Shown here one piece after another: positions 1 to 9,026 of a stretch of 64,000 bases of DNA (its first letter is position 1; the number at the start of each line of letters is the position of its first letter). Under the pieces are notes generated by a model. The model worked only from the letters and a program-made list of their open reading frames with translations. It made no database searches and had not been told where the DNA came from. The stretch spans positions 1,054,001 to 1,118,000 of the forward strand of contig CAVRJN010000007.1 in the NCBI GenBank assembly GCA_963721585.1. The letters are read 5' to 3'. The position numbers were made by a program, and so were the translations under genes. Source of the stretch: Bog-473 sp963721585 (GTDB lineage: Bacteria > Actinomycetota > Acidimicrobiia > Acidimicrobiales > RAAP-2).

Positions 1-872
1 TTGCGGTCGGTCGCCCCCATGGACTCGAGCATCCCGAGAGACCGCATCCGCCGCTGCGCCAGGACTGTGAACCCGCCGATCGACACCAGAGCGATCAGGA
101 GCATGCCCACGGTGGCCAACGCCAGGACGACGGTCGACGGATTGATGACGTTGTTGTTGTTCGCTCCGGGCGTGGTGACGTAAGTCGGAAGCGCTTTGGC
201 TGCCGACGGGGAGGCGTCGAAGAGGACGCTGACCTGGGTCGGGTGCGTGACCTGGCCCGGCGGGACGAGCGCGAACTCGTCGAGGAGACTCTGGGGATTC
301 TGCACAATGCCGACGACCGTCTTGCCGCCGAGGGGCCAGGTGTCGCCGATCCTCAGGTTGAGCTCTGAGGCCAGCCCCGGGGTGAGCGCGATCTCACCGG
401 CTCCGGAGGGGTAGTGCCCGGAGAGCAGCTGCAGCATCGGCCCGCCGAAGGGGCCGTGCGGATCCTGGGAGCGGAGTTGATACGTCTGCGTCGAGCCCGG
501 GACGTTGAAGGTCTCGTTGGCAACGACCTGCACCGTGCCGAAGCGGCGCGCCAGCAGGGCGGTCTGTGCTTCCACGTACGAAGGGCTGTCCGTCGCCGAC
601 TTGCTCGTCTGCGTCAGGTTGAACGTCGCAAGATCCTTCGCCGTGCCGAATCCGGCGTTGGCGGGCGGCGGTGTGTTCACCGCGACCGCGGACCCGACCA
701 CGACGGCCGCCACTGCTACGACGATGAGCAGCAGGATGAGTAGCTGTTGGCGCCACTCCCGCCTGAAGAGCCGCCAGGCCCAACGGAGCATGGCTCGACG
801 GGCCGGCACACCGCCGCTGCGAGGTGTGCGAGCCGAGCCGGTGACCGGCCGCTCGAGGACGTCGACGCTCAC
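1..872 (-). CDS. MacB/FtsX-type ABC transporter permease (partial, 3' end outside window)
   Basis: This is the membrane subunit of an ABC exporter and partners the ATPase encoded just upstream. About 290 residues are visible and the reading frame runs off the window edge. A basic N-terminus leads into one hydrophobic helix at about residues 40-62 (LLILLLIVVAVAAVVVGSA). A long extracytoplasmic region follows, and a second helix lies near residues 245-265 (VVLALATVGMLLIALVSIGG). The sequence after it (QRRMRSLGMLESMGATDR) is the characteristic cytoplasmic loop of FtsX/MacB permeases. The GTG start at 872 overlaps the ATPase stop codon by 4 bp (GTGA), so translation is probably coupled. The substrate cannot be told from sequence; related PadR-linked systems export peptides or drugs. 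Confidence 0.88.
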   Translation of the reverse strand, partial: MSVDVLERPVTGSARTPRSGGVPARRAMLRWAWRLFRREWRQQLLILLLIVVAVAAVVVGSAVAVNTPPPANAGFGTAKDLATFNLTQTSKSATDSPSYVEAQTALLARRFGTVQVVANETFNVPGSTQTYQLRSQDPHGPFGGPMLQLLSGHYPSGAGEIALTPGLASELNLRIGDTWPLGGKTVVGIVQNPQSLLDEFALVPPGQVTHPTQVSVLFDASPSAAKALPTYVTTPGANNNNVINPSTVVLALATVGMLLIALVSIGGFTVLAQRRMRSLGMLESMGATDR

Positions 873-1591
873 TGGTGCGGGACGTCGGCGAGCAATGCTT
901 CGGGGCCCTCGAGCGGCAGCGTCTGGTCGACGACGCGGCCGTCGCGCAAGAAGACCACGCGGTCGGCCCACGATGCGAGCTGCGCGTCATGGGTCACCAC
1001 AACGGCCGCCAAGCCGCTGTGACAGGCGGCGAGTATCAGGCGCATCACGCTCTCGGCGTTGGTCGAGTCGAGCGCTCCGGAGGGCTCGTCGGCCAGCAGA
1101 AGCTGGCGTCCACCGACGACGGCTCGGGCGATGGCGACCCGTTGGCGCTCGCCACCGGAGAGCTGGTCGGGGTAGCGCGAGGCTCGGTCCGCAAGTCCGA
1201 AGTCATCGAGTGTCTGGAGGGCTGACGCTTGGGCCGTGCGCGCCGCCACGCCGTCCAACTCCAATGGAAGGGACACGTTCTCCAGCGCGCTCAGCCCGGC
1301 GAGCAGGTTGTAGTCCTGGAAGACGTACCCGATGGACTGCCGTCGAAGCTGCGCCTTGCCGTTGCGCGACAGCGAGGAAAGCGCACGACCGCCGATGTAG
1401 ACCTCGCCGCTGCTGGGGTCTTCCAGGCTGCCGGCAATGGTCAACAGCGTGCTCTTGCCCGAGCCGCTGGCGCCCATGATCGCGACCAGCGACCCGGCGT
1501 CGACGGACAGGTCGACGCGTGCGAGCGCGTGGACCTCAGCGGCCCCTTCTCCGTAGACCTTGGAGATGTCGCGTAACTCGAGGTAGCTCAT
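869..1591 (-). CDS. MacB-like ABC transporter ATP-binding protein
   Basis: This 240-residue cytoplasmic ATPase powers the adjacent FtsX-type permease. It carries a Walker A motif (GASGSGKST), a Q-loop (VFQDYNLL), the ABC signature (LSGGERQRVAIARA), Walker B (LLLADEPSGALD) and the H-loop (VVTHD). Its length and the SGALD form of the D-loop match the MacB/LolD subfamily. The ATG at 1591 overlaps the stop of the upstream padR gene by 4 bp (ATGA), so padR, the ATPase and the permease form one coupled operon. A longer reading frame extends upstream but only overlaps padR. Regulation is probably by the PadR protein encoded first in the operon. Confidence 0.93.
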   Translation of the reverse strand: MSYLELRDISKVYGEGAAEVHALARVDLSVDAGSLVAIMGASGSGKSTLLTIAGSLEDPSSGEVYIGGRALSSLSRNGKAQLRRQSIGYVFQDYNLLAGLSALENVSLPLELDGVAARTAQASALQTLDDFGLADRASRYPDQLSGGERQRVAIARAVVGGRQLLLADEPSGALDSTNAESVMRLILAACHSGLAAVVVTHDAQLASWADRVVFLRDGRVVDQTLPLEGPEALLADVPHQ

Positions 1592-2175
1592 TCGGGTGCT
1601 CCCACCCTGCGCCGGGCCTTGGGGAGGGGGAACGGCCGGGGAGCCGGCACAGTTTCGTCCGCCGCCGCCCTCTTGAGACGTCCGTCGGCGGTGTCCAGCC
1701 ACCGGATCAGCGAGTCGAGCCGGAACAACTCGGCGTCGACCACCAGCGCGAAGTTGAGGTCGAGCCGCGACCCGTCCTCCTTGAGACGCGTCCACTGCTG
1801 CATCAACTGGACGAGGTAGCGCCGGTGCACCTGGACGACCTCGTGCACGTCCACACCGGGGAGCCCCAGAGCGACGAGCACCTTGATCACCAGCTCGTCG
1901 CGGGGCGGCGACGAGAAGTCCGGCGGGGTGCGCAGCCACTGGGACAGCTCGTCCGCCCCCTCCTGCGTGATGTGGAAGCCCTTCTGCGGGCCCTCCTCGG
2001 CCGTGTCGTCGGACTCCACCAGGCCGTCACGCTCCAGTCGCTGCAGGGTCGTATAGACCTGCCCGACGTTGAGTGGCCAGATCTCGCCAGTCCGGGACTC
2101 GAACTCCTGGCGCAGCTGGAGCCCATATTTCGGCCCTTCGCTCAGGAGGGCCAGCAGTGCGTGGCGGATACTCAC
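1588..2175 (-). CDS. PadR family transcriptional regulator
   Basis: This 195-residue DNA-binding regulator is the first gene of the operon with the ABC ATPase and permease. The N-terminal winged helix reads MSIRHALLALLSEGPKYGLQ and includes VGQVYTTLQRLERDGLV, the recognition region typical of PadR. A C-terminal helical domain (about residues 95-170) is typical of the larger PadR subfamily (Vir_act_alpha_C) and would mediate dimerisation. PadR proteins of this context usually repress the linked transporter until a ligand binds. A perfect 5+5 inverted repeat lies just upstream of the start and is the likely self-operator. Confidence 0.92.
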   Translation of the reverse strand: MSIRHALLALLSEGPKYGLQLRQEFESRTGEIWPLNVGQVYTTLQRLERDGLVESDDTAEEGPQKGFHITQEGADELSQWLRTPPDFSSPPRDELVIKVLVALGLPGVDVHEVVQVHRRYLVQLMQQWTRLKEDGSRLDLNFALVVDAELFRLDSLIRWLDTADGRLKRAAADETVPAPRPFPLPKARRRVGAPE

Positions 2176-2196
2176 GGGAAGACATTTCGAAGTAGC

Positions 2197-2207
2197 ATAC
2201 TGAGTAT
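2197..2207. promoter_or_regulatory. Inverted repeat ATACT-g-AGTAT, probable PadR operator
   Basis: A perfect 5-bp inverted repeat with one central base sits 22 bp upstream of the padR start. It lies in a locally AT-rich patch within otherwise GC-rich DNA. PadR-family regulators bind short dyads of this kind at their own promoters. The position suggests it overlaps the promoter of the padR-ABC operon. The assignment as PadR site is inference. Confidence 0.6.
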
Positions 2208-2396
2208 TCTATTCGGAAGGCACCCGCCGGAACAAGGGGGTTGACCCCAGTCTTTTCCAAGGGGCCAGCTCCAGCGGGCCGGCCCGGACCTTCGTCGAGG
2301 ACGAGGAGAACCGTCTCGAGGGCGTCTGCAGGCTCGAGAGGACAAGCCCGTTGCGCTGCAGATGGTCCCCTCCCGCTCTGGCCGGTCCAAGCAACG

Positions 2397-3227
2397 CTAC
2401 GGGAGGGCCGTCCCGGTCTCGAGCAACGTCTTCAGGCTCGCGATGACGGCGGGCCACCCGCCGCGCACTCCCTCGAGCACGGCACTCCCCGGTGCGAACC
2501 CGTCGTGCACGACGGTCAGCTTCACCACACCCTCACCCGCCTCTTCGATGTCGAAGGCGACCTTCGAGCGCGGCTCGGCCCGCCAGGCCGCAATCGTGGC
2601 CTCGTCGAATTGATGCGCGGCCGCCCACCCAGGGCTGAAGGTATGCCAGGTGTAGGCGAGACGCCGGGGGTAGTCGGACTCGAGGATCACCTGCTCGGGA
2701 TTGCTGATGACGAGATCGACCTCGTCGTAGGCCACGTCGTAGGCGGAGCTCTTCTGCCAGTCCGTGCGGAACGAGACCCCGCCCGATTTCGGGTGCCGCC
2801 AGTAACGTTTCGTGAAGGCGGGATCGGTCAGGCCCTGCCACACACGCTCTGGCGTGGCCTGGATGTAGGTCGTGTAGACGAAGCTCGCCTCGCTGCTCTT
2901 CTGGTCCATGGGGGTGGCCTCCAGTGCCGTCTTGAGATCGGCGAGAGCCTCGGCCCGCGCCCGGTCGTAGTGGTGGATGAAGCGGTCGGCGATGTCGTTG
3001 ATGGGGGCGGCGTTCAGGTAGTGCAGCTTCTCCCTCCCCCGCCGGAGGGTCGTCACCAGGTCTGCCTCCTCCAACACGCCGAGGTGCTTGGAGACCGACT
3101 GCCGGGTCATGCCCATGTCCGTGCAGAGCTCGGTGAGGCTGAGCCCGTTGCGCTCGTTGAGCCTGTCGAGCAGCCGACGCCGGGCGGGGTCGCTCAGTGC
3201 CCGGAAGACTGCATCCGCATCTCGCAT
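2397..3227 (-). CDS. ArsR-type HTH regulator fused to SRPBCC (AHSA1) domain
   Basis: This two-domain protein of 276 residues has an N-terminal ArsR winged helix (DAVFRALSDPARRRLLDRL, then MTRQSVSKHLGVLEEADLV) followed from about residue 110 by an AHSA1/START-like ligand-binding domain (TPERVWQGLTDPAFTKRYW). Such fusions are common in actinobacteria as autoregulated one-component sensors. Start choice: the frame stays open upstream to ATG 3248, ATG 3266 and GTG 3269. The last two fall within or against the operator dyads, so 3227 (homology start) or 3248 is preferred. There is no co-directional partner; the peroxiredoxin gene upstream is separate. The ligand is unknown. Confidence 0.9.
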   Translation of the reverse strand: MRDADAVFRALSDPARRRLLDRLNERNGLSLTELCTDMGMTRQSVSKHLGVLEEADLVTTLRRGREKLHYLNAAPINDIADRFIHHYDRARAEALADLKTALEATPMDQKSSEASFVYTTYIQATPERVWQGLTDPAFTKRYWRHPKSGGVSFRTDWQKSSAYDVAYDEVDLVISNPEQVILESDYPRRLAYTWHTFSPGWAAAHQFDEATIAAWRAEPRSKVAFDIEEAGEGVVKLTVVHDGFAPGSAVLEGVRGGWPAVIASLKTLLETGTALP

Positions 3228-3246
3228 CGCGTGGTCCGTTGTGATC

Positions 3247-3294
3247 ATGCAACCAATCGGCTGCATCACGTACTTAAGCAGCCAAATGGTTGCA
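3247..3294. promoter_or_regulatory. Paired operators for the ArsR-SRPBCC regulator
   Basis: Two copies of a dyad of form TGCARCCA-nn-GGYTGCA lie back to back. The left arm TGCAACCAATCGGCTGC (3248-3264) matches the reverse complement of the right arm GCAGCCAAATGGTTGCA (3278-3294) at 15 of 17 positions, with a 13-bp spacer. Each arm is itself a near-palindrome, as expected for a site bound by an ArsR dimer. They sit directly in front of the regulator gene, so autoregulation is likely. Confidence 0.7.
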
Positions 3295-3317
3295 TGTCAA
3301 GGGCGTCTCAGAGACCG

Positions 3318-3348
3318 CCCCGCCGCCGGGTGGCGGGACTCGGCGGGG
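3318..3348. other. GC-rich stem-loop in the 3228-3482 gap
   Basis: Arms CCCCGCCG and CGGCGGGG (8 bp, perfect) flank a 15-base loop. No T-run follows on either strand, so it is not a classical intrinsic terminator. It may still separate the ArsR and peroxiredoxin transcription units. Apart from the operators next to the ArsR gene, nothing else was recognised in this gap. Confidence 0.25.
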
Positions 3349-3482
3349 TGGCCTCCCCGACGTGTGAAGCCATGGGCGATCTCGCTCAGGGCCGCGGCTG
3401 CGTCGCATTCGGCGTGGATGCGTCCGTGCGTGCGCAGAGCGCCTGGGCGAGGCGGCCGAAACGCTCCGGTCCGGGTGTGTCG

Positions 3483-3965
3483 CTACAGGGCGGCGAGCAC
3501 TTCCTCGGCTGAGCTGACGTTGAGCCCGGGACCGGGCTCGACGGCGAGCCAGCTGACCACGCCGTCATCGATGATGGCGGCGAAACGCTGCACTCGTGAC
3601 CCGAGGCCGAAGCCGCTCCCGTCCATGGTGAGCCCCAGAGCCTCGGCGAGCTCGCCGTTGCCGTCGGCCAACATCACGACCGAGTCACCGACGTTCTGGT
3701 CCGCTCCCCATGCGCCCATGACGAAAGGGTCGTTGACCGAGACGCAGACCACCTTGTCGGCACCTTTGGACCGCAGCTCTTCCGCGCGCAGGACGAACCC
3801 GGGGAGGTGGTGGTCCGAACAGGTCGGAGTGAATGCACCCGGAACCCCGAAGAGGACCACCTTGCCCTGACCCAGAACATCGGTCGACGTGGTCGCCTCG
3901 GGTCCCTTGTCGCCCAACGTGAAGACCTTCACCTCGGGAATCTGGTCACCGATTGCGATCGTCAT
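3483..3965 (-). CDS. Peroxiredoxin (Prx5-like, thioredoxin fold)
   Basis: This 160-residue cytoplasmic peroxidase reduces hydrogen peroxide or organic hydroperoxides. The active-site loop GAFTPTCSDHHLPGF holds the peroxidatic cysteine at about residue 49, with the T-x-x-C arrangement of the Prx5 group. The segment KVVCVSVNDPFVMGAWG is also diagnostic. The length matches Prx5 (about 160). The start at ATG 3965 is preceded by GAAGGAG at good Shine-Dalgarno spacing. No glutaredoxin or thioredoxin gene is adjacent, so the electron donor is unknown. Confidence 0.93.
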   Translation of the reverse strand: MTIAIGDQIPEVKVFTLGDKGPEATTSTDVLGQGKVVLFGVPGAFTPTCSDHHLPGFVLRAEELRSKGADKVVCVSVNDPFVMGAWGADQNVGDSVVMLADGNGELAEALGLTMDGSGFGLGSRVQRFAAIIDDGVVSWLAVEPGPGLNVSSAEEVLAAL

Positions 3966-4120
3966 TGCCGTCTCCTTCTCGAGGTCATTGAGGGTGTCCC
4001 AGGTTGCCATATGCCGCGGGCGACCCCACAATCGTCCGCCACCCTCGAACGGTCACGAAGTTGTAACCTGCGGCGCGACAAAGACGTAGCAGTGGGGATC
4101 GAGACCCTGGGGGGTTCACG

Positions 4121-5764
4121 ATGACGCAGCCATTTGATCGCCGGTCGTTTATCGCCGGTGGACTCGCACTGGGCGCCGGGGCCGCCATGATGGGTGGGCT
4201 CGAAGGCGCCGCCGGCGCCGCCCAGACCAACGGGCCGGGGCGGAACGGGACCTCCACCGCCAGACCGGTGCGGGGCGGTTCGCTCACCTTCGGCATCGAC
4301 ACCGAGGAGACCGGCTTCAATCCGGCGACGGCGCGCTGGGACGAAGGTGGGTTCCTCTACGGCCGCACCGTCTTCGACCCCATCGCCATCGTGAATGCCG
4401 CCGGCGGCGTCGAGCCGTACCTGGCCGAGTCGATCACGTCGAACGAGGATTTCACGGCCTTCACCATCACGCTGCGCCCGGGCATCGTCTTCCACGACGG
4501 CACGCCGCTCGATGCGGCTGCGCTCCACCAAAACATCGAGAACACGGCGAGCGGCGTCTTGACGGGGCCCGCCTTCGCCGATTTCGCCAGCGCGACGGTC
4601 TCCGGGCCGTTGGCGGTCACCATCAACTTGAAGGCGCCGTGGGCTCCGTTCCCCTACTACCTGGCCCAGGCGCAGACGGGCTACATCGCAGCGCCGTCCA
4701 TGCTCAACAGCGCCGACGGCGGCACATCCAACCCGATCGGCACCGGTCCCTTCGTCTTCCAGGACTGGGTCCCCAACAGCCACTTCACCGCCACCCGGAA
4801 CCCCCACTACTGGCGGAAGGGCTACCCCTACCTGAACTCCATCACCTACAAGCCGATTATCAACGACGCCTCCCGCGCCGACGCGCTCGAGACGGGCGAA
4901 GTCGACATCATGCACTCCAACTCCCCGGACAACCTCCTGCAGTTCAAAGGCAACAAGAAGTACTCCTACTACGACAACAGCGGAGAGGTTCTAGGACAAC
5001 CCACGGTGCAGTGCATCATGTTGAACACCTCCACCGCCCCGTTCAACAACAAGACGCTGCGCCAGGCCATGGCGATGTGCATCAACCAGGCCCAGTACGC
5101 CAAGGTCATCGACAAGGGCATCGACACCCCCATGAACGGCCTCTTCCTGCCGGGGAGCGAGTACTACTCCAAGACCGCCTACCCCAAGTACAACCCGACG
5201 CAGGCCGCCAAGCTCGTCAAGCAGGTGCAGCAAGAAACCGGCAAGCAGCCGACCTTTTCACTCAATTCCACGAGCGACCCCGAAACCCTCGCGGCCGCCC
5301 AGTTCCTGCAACAGGCCTGGCAGACGGCGGGCATGAAGGTCAACATCAGCATCCTGGCCCAGGCGTCGATCATCAACGACGCGTTGGCCGGCACCTACCA
5401 GGCCACTCTGTGGCGCCAGTTCGGCGCCGTCGACCCCGACCTCAACTACGTGTGGTGGAGCACGACGACAGTCGGGCCGCCCCTGCCCTTGAACATGGCC
5501 CGCAACAACGACCCCCGCATTCAGACGGCGCTGACGGCGGGAAGGGGCACGACCGAGAAGGCGGACCGCATCAAGGCCTACCAGCAGATAAACCAGTATC
5601 TGGCGCAGGACCTGCCCTACCTCTGGCTCGCCCGCGACACCTGGGCCGTCACGGCCAACCCGAACGTGCAGAACTTCGCCAACCCGACCACGCTGCAAGG
5701 CTCGAAGGCGATCGCCTTCGACGAGGGCGTCCTCTGGCCGACCCAGATCTGGATGTCCAGTTAG
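4121..5764 (+). CDS. ABC transporter substrate-binding protein, family 5 (DppA/OppA-like), Tat-exported
   Basis: This 547-residue extracytoplasmic solute-binding protein is of the oligopeptide/dipeptide class. The N-terminus has a twin-arginine signal (DRRSFIAGGLALGAGAA) followed by a hydrophobic stretch to about residue 34. The mature part shows family-5 landmarks: GGSLTFGIDTEETGFNP, LAESITSNEDFTAFTITLRP, NPIGTGPFVFQDW. No permease or ATPase genes lie beside it, so it is an orphan whose transporter is encoded elsewhere. The 3' end overlaps the convergent ABC-F gene by 4 bp. The ligand is undetermined. Confidence 0.92.
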   Translation: MTQPFDRRSFIAGGLALGAGAAMMGGLEGAAGAAQTNGPGRNGTSTARPVRGGSLTFGIDTEETGFNPATARWDEGGFLYGRTVFDPIAIVNAAGGVEPYLAESITSNEDFTAFTITLRPGIVFHDGTPLDAAALHQNIENTASGVLTGPAFADFASATVSGPLAVTINLKAPWAPFPYYLAQAQTGYIAAPSMLNSADGGTSNPIGTGPFVFQDWVPNSHFTATRNPHYWRKGYPYLNSITYKPIINDASRADALETGEVDIMHSNSPDNLLQFKGNKKYSYYDNSGEVLGQPTVQCIMLNTSTAPFNNKTLRQAMAMCINQAQYAKVIDKGIDTPMNGLFLPGSEYYSKTAYPKYNPTQAAKLVKQVQQETGKQPTFSLNSTSDPETLAAAQFLQQAWQTAGMKVNISILAQASIINDALAGTYQATLWRQFGAVDPDLNYVWWSTTTVGPPLPLNMARNNDPRIQTALTAGRGTTEKADRIKAYQQINQYLAQDLPYLWLARDTWAVTANPNVQNFANPTTLQGSKAIAFDEGVLWPTQIWMSS

Positions 5765-7359
5765 CGCATCTCCACGTCGTCGAGGTACTCCTCGCGCCAG
5801 TGGGTGAAGCGCTCTTCGGGCAGGCGCAGGCAGTAGGTCGGGCGGAGGGCTTCGACAAATCCACGTTCGTGGCTGACCGCCACAATGGTGCCCGGCCAGG
5901 CCCCGAGCATGGCGCCGACGGCGGCGATGGACGAGGGATCGAGGTTGTTGGTGGGCTCGTCGAGCAGGAGGAGGTTCGTCTCGCCCGCCGACAGCATGGC
6001 CAGCCCGAGCTTGGCCCGCTCGCCACCCGAGAGGGTCCCGGGCAACTGGTCGGCCGCCTTGGAGGGCAGCCCGAACGACCCGAGGAGGGCCCGTCGGTCC
6101 CGCTCGGCCTTGAGCACGGCGTCACTCACGTTGTCGAGTGCGCTGCGGTCGGGATCGATCTGCTCGTGTTCCTGGGCAAAGTAGCCGAGCTCGACATTCG
6201 CCCCGAACTCGACCACGCCGTTGGAAGGCTCCTGGGCGCCGGCGAGGCAGCGTAGGAGCGATGACTTGCCGGCGCCGTTGCGGCCGATGATCACAATGTG
6301 GTCGCCCCGTCCCGCGTGGAACGTCACCTCCGAGAGCACCTCGTTGCTGCCGTAGCGGATGCCCAGCTTGGCGACGTCGAGCGGGGTGGCGCCGGAGCGG
6401 GGTGGCGCCGGCAGCGAGAACTTGCTGGCTCGATCGCGTTTCTCGACCTGGGTCCGGCCCGACTCCATCCGCTCGACCCGCCGGTCCAGCTGCTTGGCCT
6501 TGCGCGCCCGCTTCTCGGTGCTCGCCCGCATGGAGTCGGCCAGCGTCGAGAGACGCTTGATCTCCCGCGCCTCCAACTCCGATGCGCGCTCGCGTTGGGA
6601 CTGGTCGGCCTCTCGCATCGCCTCGAACTTGGAGTAGTTCCCCTTCCACTCGGTCAGACGCTGGTTGGCGATGTTGAGCACCTTGGTGATCGACTGGTCG
6701 AGCAACCGCAGGTCGTGGCTCACGACGAGGATGGCACCGGCGAAGCGAGCGAGCTCGTCGAGCAACCAACGCTTGGCGGAACGGTCGAGGTGGTTCGTCG
6801 GCTCGTCGAGGATCATCAACTCAGGCTCTTGGAAGAGAACACGCATGAGGTCGACCCGGCGCCGCTGGCCGCCGGACAGTGCGTCAATGTCCTCGAGCAG
6901 CAGTTCCTGACGCAGGCCCAGCCCGTCGGCCAAGCGGGCCATGACCGATTCGGCCTCGTAGCCGCCGTTCGACTGGAACTGCTCCTGGAGATCCGTGAAC
7001 AGCTCGATGTTCTCCTCCGTGGGACCGTCGGCCATGGCGCTGCGGGCCTTGCCCAGCGCATCGTCGAGAACGTCGAGGCCGCGGGCCGACAGGATGTGGG
7101 AGAAGCCGGTCGGCTCGAGCCCCAGGCCGCCCGGCACGGGCGCCTGCGGGAGGTACCCGAACGAGCCCAGGAGGCGGACGTTGCCCCGGTGGCGCAGTTG
7201 CGGGGAGGTCTCCCCCACCAGCACGGAGATGAAAGAGGACTTCCCGGTCCCGTTCCGGCCCACCAAGCCCACCTTCTCGCCGGCACCGACCACGAAGGAG
7301 GCGTCGGTCAGCAGGGTGCGGTCCCCGATTTCGATGGTGAGGGCTGATCCGACGATCAC
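5761..7359 (-). CDS. ABC-F family ATP-binding protein
   Basis: This 532-residue soluble protein has two ABC domains and no membrane segments. ABC-F proteins act on ribosomes in translation or antibiotic protection. Domain 1 has Walker A GRNGTGKSS, signature LSGGQRRRVDLMR and Walker B LMILDEPTNHLD. Domain 2 has GRNGAGKSS, LSGGERAKLGLAML and LLLLDEPTNNLD. The charged linker between them (around residues 235-310, rich in Arg/Lys/Glu) is the P-site tRNA interaction motif region. The GTG start at 7359 is the only in-frame start near the first beta strand. It is transcribed divergently from the drug exporter gene 44 bp away, so a resistance role is possible but unproven. Confidence 0.93.
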   Translation of the reverse strand: MIVGSALTIEIGDRTLLTDASFVVGAGEKVGLVGRNGTGKSSFISVLVGETSPQLRHRGNVRLLGSFGYLPQAPVPGGLGLEPTGFSHILSARGLDVLDDALGKARSAMADGPTEENIELFTDLQEQFQSNGGYEAESVMARLADGLGLRQELLLEDIDALSGGQRRRVDLMRVLFQEPELMILDEPTNHLDRSAKRWLLDELARFAGAILVVSHDLRLLDQSITKVLNIANQRLTEWKGNYSKFEAMREADQSQRERASELEAREIKRLSTLADSMRASTEKRARKAKQLDRRVERMESGRTQVEKRDRASKFSLPAPPRSGATPLDVAKLGIRYGSNEVLSEVTFHAGRGDHIVIIGRNGAGKSSLLRCLAGAQEPSNGVVEFGANVELGYFAQEHEQIDPDRSALDNVSDAVLKAERDRRALLGSFGLPSKAADQLPGTLSGGERAKLGLAMLSAGETNLLLLDEPTNNLDPSSIAAVGAMLGAWPGTIVAVSHERGFVEALRPTYCLRLPEERFTHWREEYLDDVEMR

Positions 7360-7403
7360 ATCTCATTGTACGGGCGGGAACTCCGGGTCGGTACACTCCG
7401 CGA

Positions 7404-9026
7404 ATGCCCGCTCTCGACCGCAAATGGTGGACCCTCATCGCCGTCTGCACGGCGACCTTCATGCTCCTTCTCGACATCACGGTCGTGAACGTGGCGCTGC
7501 CGGACATCCAGTCGTCGCTGCACGCCAGCTTCTCGGACCTGCAATGGGTGGTGGACGCCTATTCGCTGACGCTGGCCGCCTTCCTGCTCACGGCCGGAGT
7601 GGCAGGCGACATCTACGGGCGACGGAAGATCTTCGCCATCGGCCTCGTCGTGTTCTCATTGGCCTCGCTGGTCTGCGGGCTCTCGACCACGCCTCTGATG
7701 CTCAACCTGGCCCGTGCCGTGCAAGGCGTCGGCGGCGCCATCATGTTCGCCACCTCGCTCGCGCTCATTGCGGCAGCCTTCACCGGACGTGACCGTGGAA
7801 CTGCCTTCGGCATCTACGGCGCCGTCATCGGCGGCGCGGTCGCCATCGGACCGCTCATCGGCGGCGCCATCACGAGTGGCATCGGCTGGCGCTGGATCTT
7901 CTTCGTGAACGTGCCCATCGGCGCCATCGCCGTGCTCATCACGTTCACCCAGATCGCCAAGTCGGAGGACCTCCGCTCGCGTCAGATCGACTGGGTGGGA
8001 TTCATCACCTTCTCGGTGAGCCTCTTCCTCCTCGTGTTCGCGCTCGTGCGGGGCAACGACTTCGGCTGGGGCAGCGCCACCACCATCAGCCTGCTCGTGG
8101 GCGCAGCCGTCCTCATGGTGGGCTTCTTCGTCAACGAACGCTTCACCGCAGACCCGATGTTGGACCTCGGCCTGTTCAAGATCCCGGCCTTCGTGGGGCT
8201 CTCGACGGTGGCCTTTTGCCTGGCGGCGTCGATCTTCGCAATGTTCTTGTACCTCACGCTCTACATCCAGGACGACCTGGGCTACGGCCCGCTGGCTGCA
8301 GGGGTGCGGTTCCTCCCGATGACGCTACTCATCTTCTTCACGTCCTTCTTTGCCGGGCGCCTCACAGTGCGCATCCACTCGCGTCTCCTGTTGGGCATCG
8401 GCATGCTCTTCGTGACCGGTGGGCTGCTCCTCATGGGGACGACCCACCCGAACTCGACCTGGACGGTGCTCCTGCCCGGTTTCCTGGTCTCGGGCTTCGG
8501 GGTCGGGATCGTCAACCCGGTGTTGGCCTCGGGCGCCGTGTCGGTGGTCCAGCCGCAGCGAAGCGGCATGGCATCGGGCGCCAACAACACGTTCCGCCAG
8601 GTCGGCATAGCGACCGGGATCGCCGTGCTGGGCGCGGTCTTCCAGAGCCAGATCCTGGCGCACACCACAACCGCCCTGAACAAGTCGCCCTACGGCCCCG
8701 CGATTCTCCGTCGTGGCGGCGCGCAGCTCCAAGGGGCGATGGCGGCCGGCGGGGTGCGCGCGGCACTCCCGTCCATTCCCCTGACGGCGGCCCGCCAGGC
8801 ACTTCTCGGCGCCTACAAAGTCGGATTCTCCAGCACCCTCAACCACCTGATGTACATCGGGGCGGTGGTCGCCCTCGTGGGTGCGGTGTGCGGATTCGCC
8901 CTCGTGCGCCAGCGCGACTTCGTGATCCCGACCGGGGCTCCCAGCGGACCGCCCGCACGGGGTGGTCAGGGCCAGCCGGACGGGGCGGGTGCGCCCGACG
9001 ATGCCGTCCCCGCCGTGCATGCGTGA
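7404..9026 (+). CDS. MFS transporter, DHA2 (EmrB/QacA) family
   Basis: This 540-residue integral membrane drug:proton antiporter of the 14-helix DHA2 type begins KWWTLIAVCTATFMLLLDIT followed by VVNVALPDIQ, the helix 1 motif D1. Motif A appears as AGDIYGRRKIF and motif C-like glycine-rich helices follow (YGAVIGGAVAIGPLIGGAI). The C-terminus ends in a proline/glycine-rich cytoplasmic tail. The GNAT gene downstream overlaps by 8 bp and is probably co-transcribed. Divergent to the ABC-F gene. Confidence 0.93.
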   Translation: MPALDRKWWTLIAVCTATFMLLLDITVVNVALPDIQSSLHASFSDLQWVVDAYSLTLAAFLLTAGVAGDIYGRRKIFAIGLVVFSLASLVCGLSTTPLMLNLARAVQGVGGAIMFATSLALIAAAFTGRDRGTAFGIYGAVIGGAVAIGPLIGGAITSGIGWRWIFFVNVPIGAIAVLITFTQIAKSEDLRSRQIDWVGFITFSVSLFLLVFALVRGNDFGWGSATTISLLVGAAVLMVGFFVNERFTADPMLDLGLFKIPAFVGLSTVAFCLAASIFAMFLYLTLYIQDDLGYGPLAAGVRFLPMTLLIFFTSFFAGRLTVRIHSRLLLGIGMLFVTGGLLLMGTTHPNSTWTVLLPGFLVSGFGVGIVNPVLASGAVSVVQPQRSGMASGANNTFRQVGIATGIAVLGAVFQSQILAHTTTALNKSPYGPAILRRGGAQLQGAMAAGGVRAALPSIPLTAARQALLGAYKVGFSSTLNHLMYIGAVVALVGAVCGFALVRQRDFVIPTGAPSGPPARGGQGQPDGAGAPDDAVPAVHA

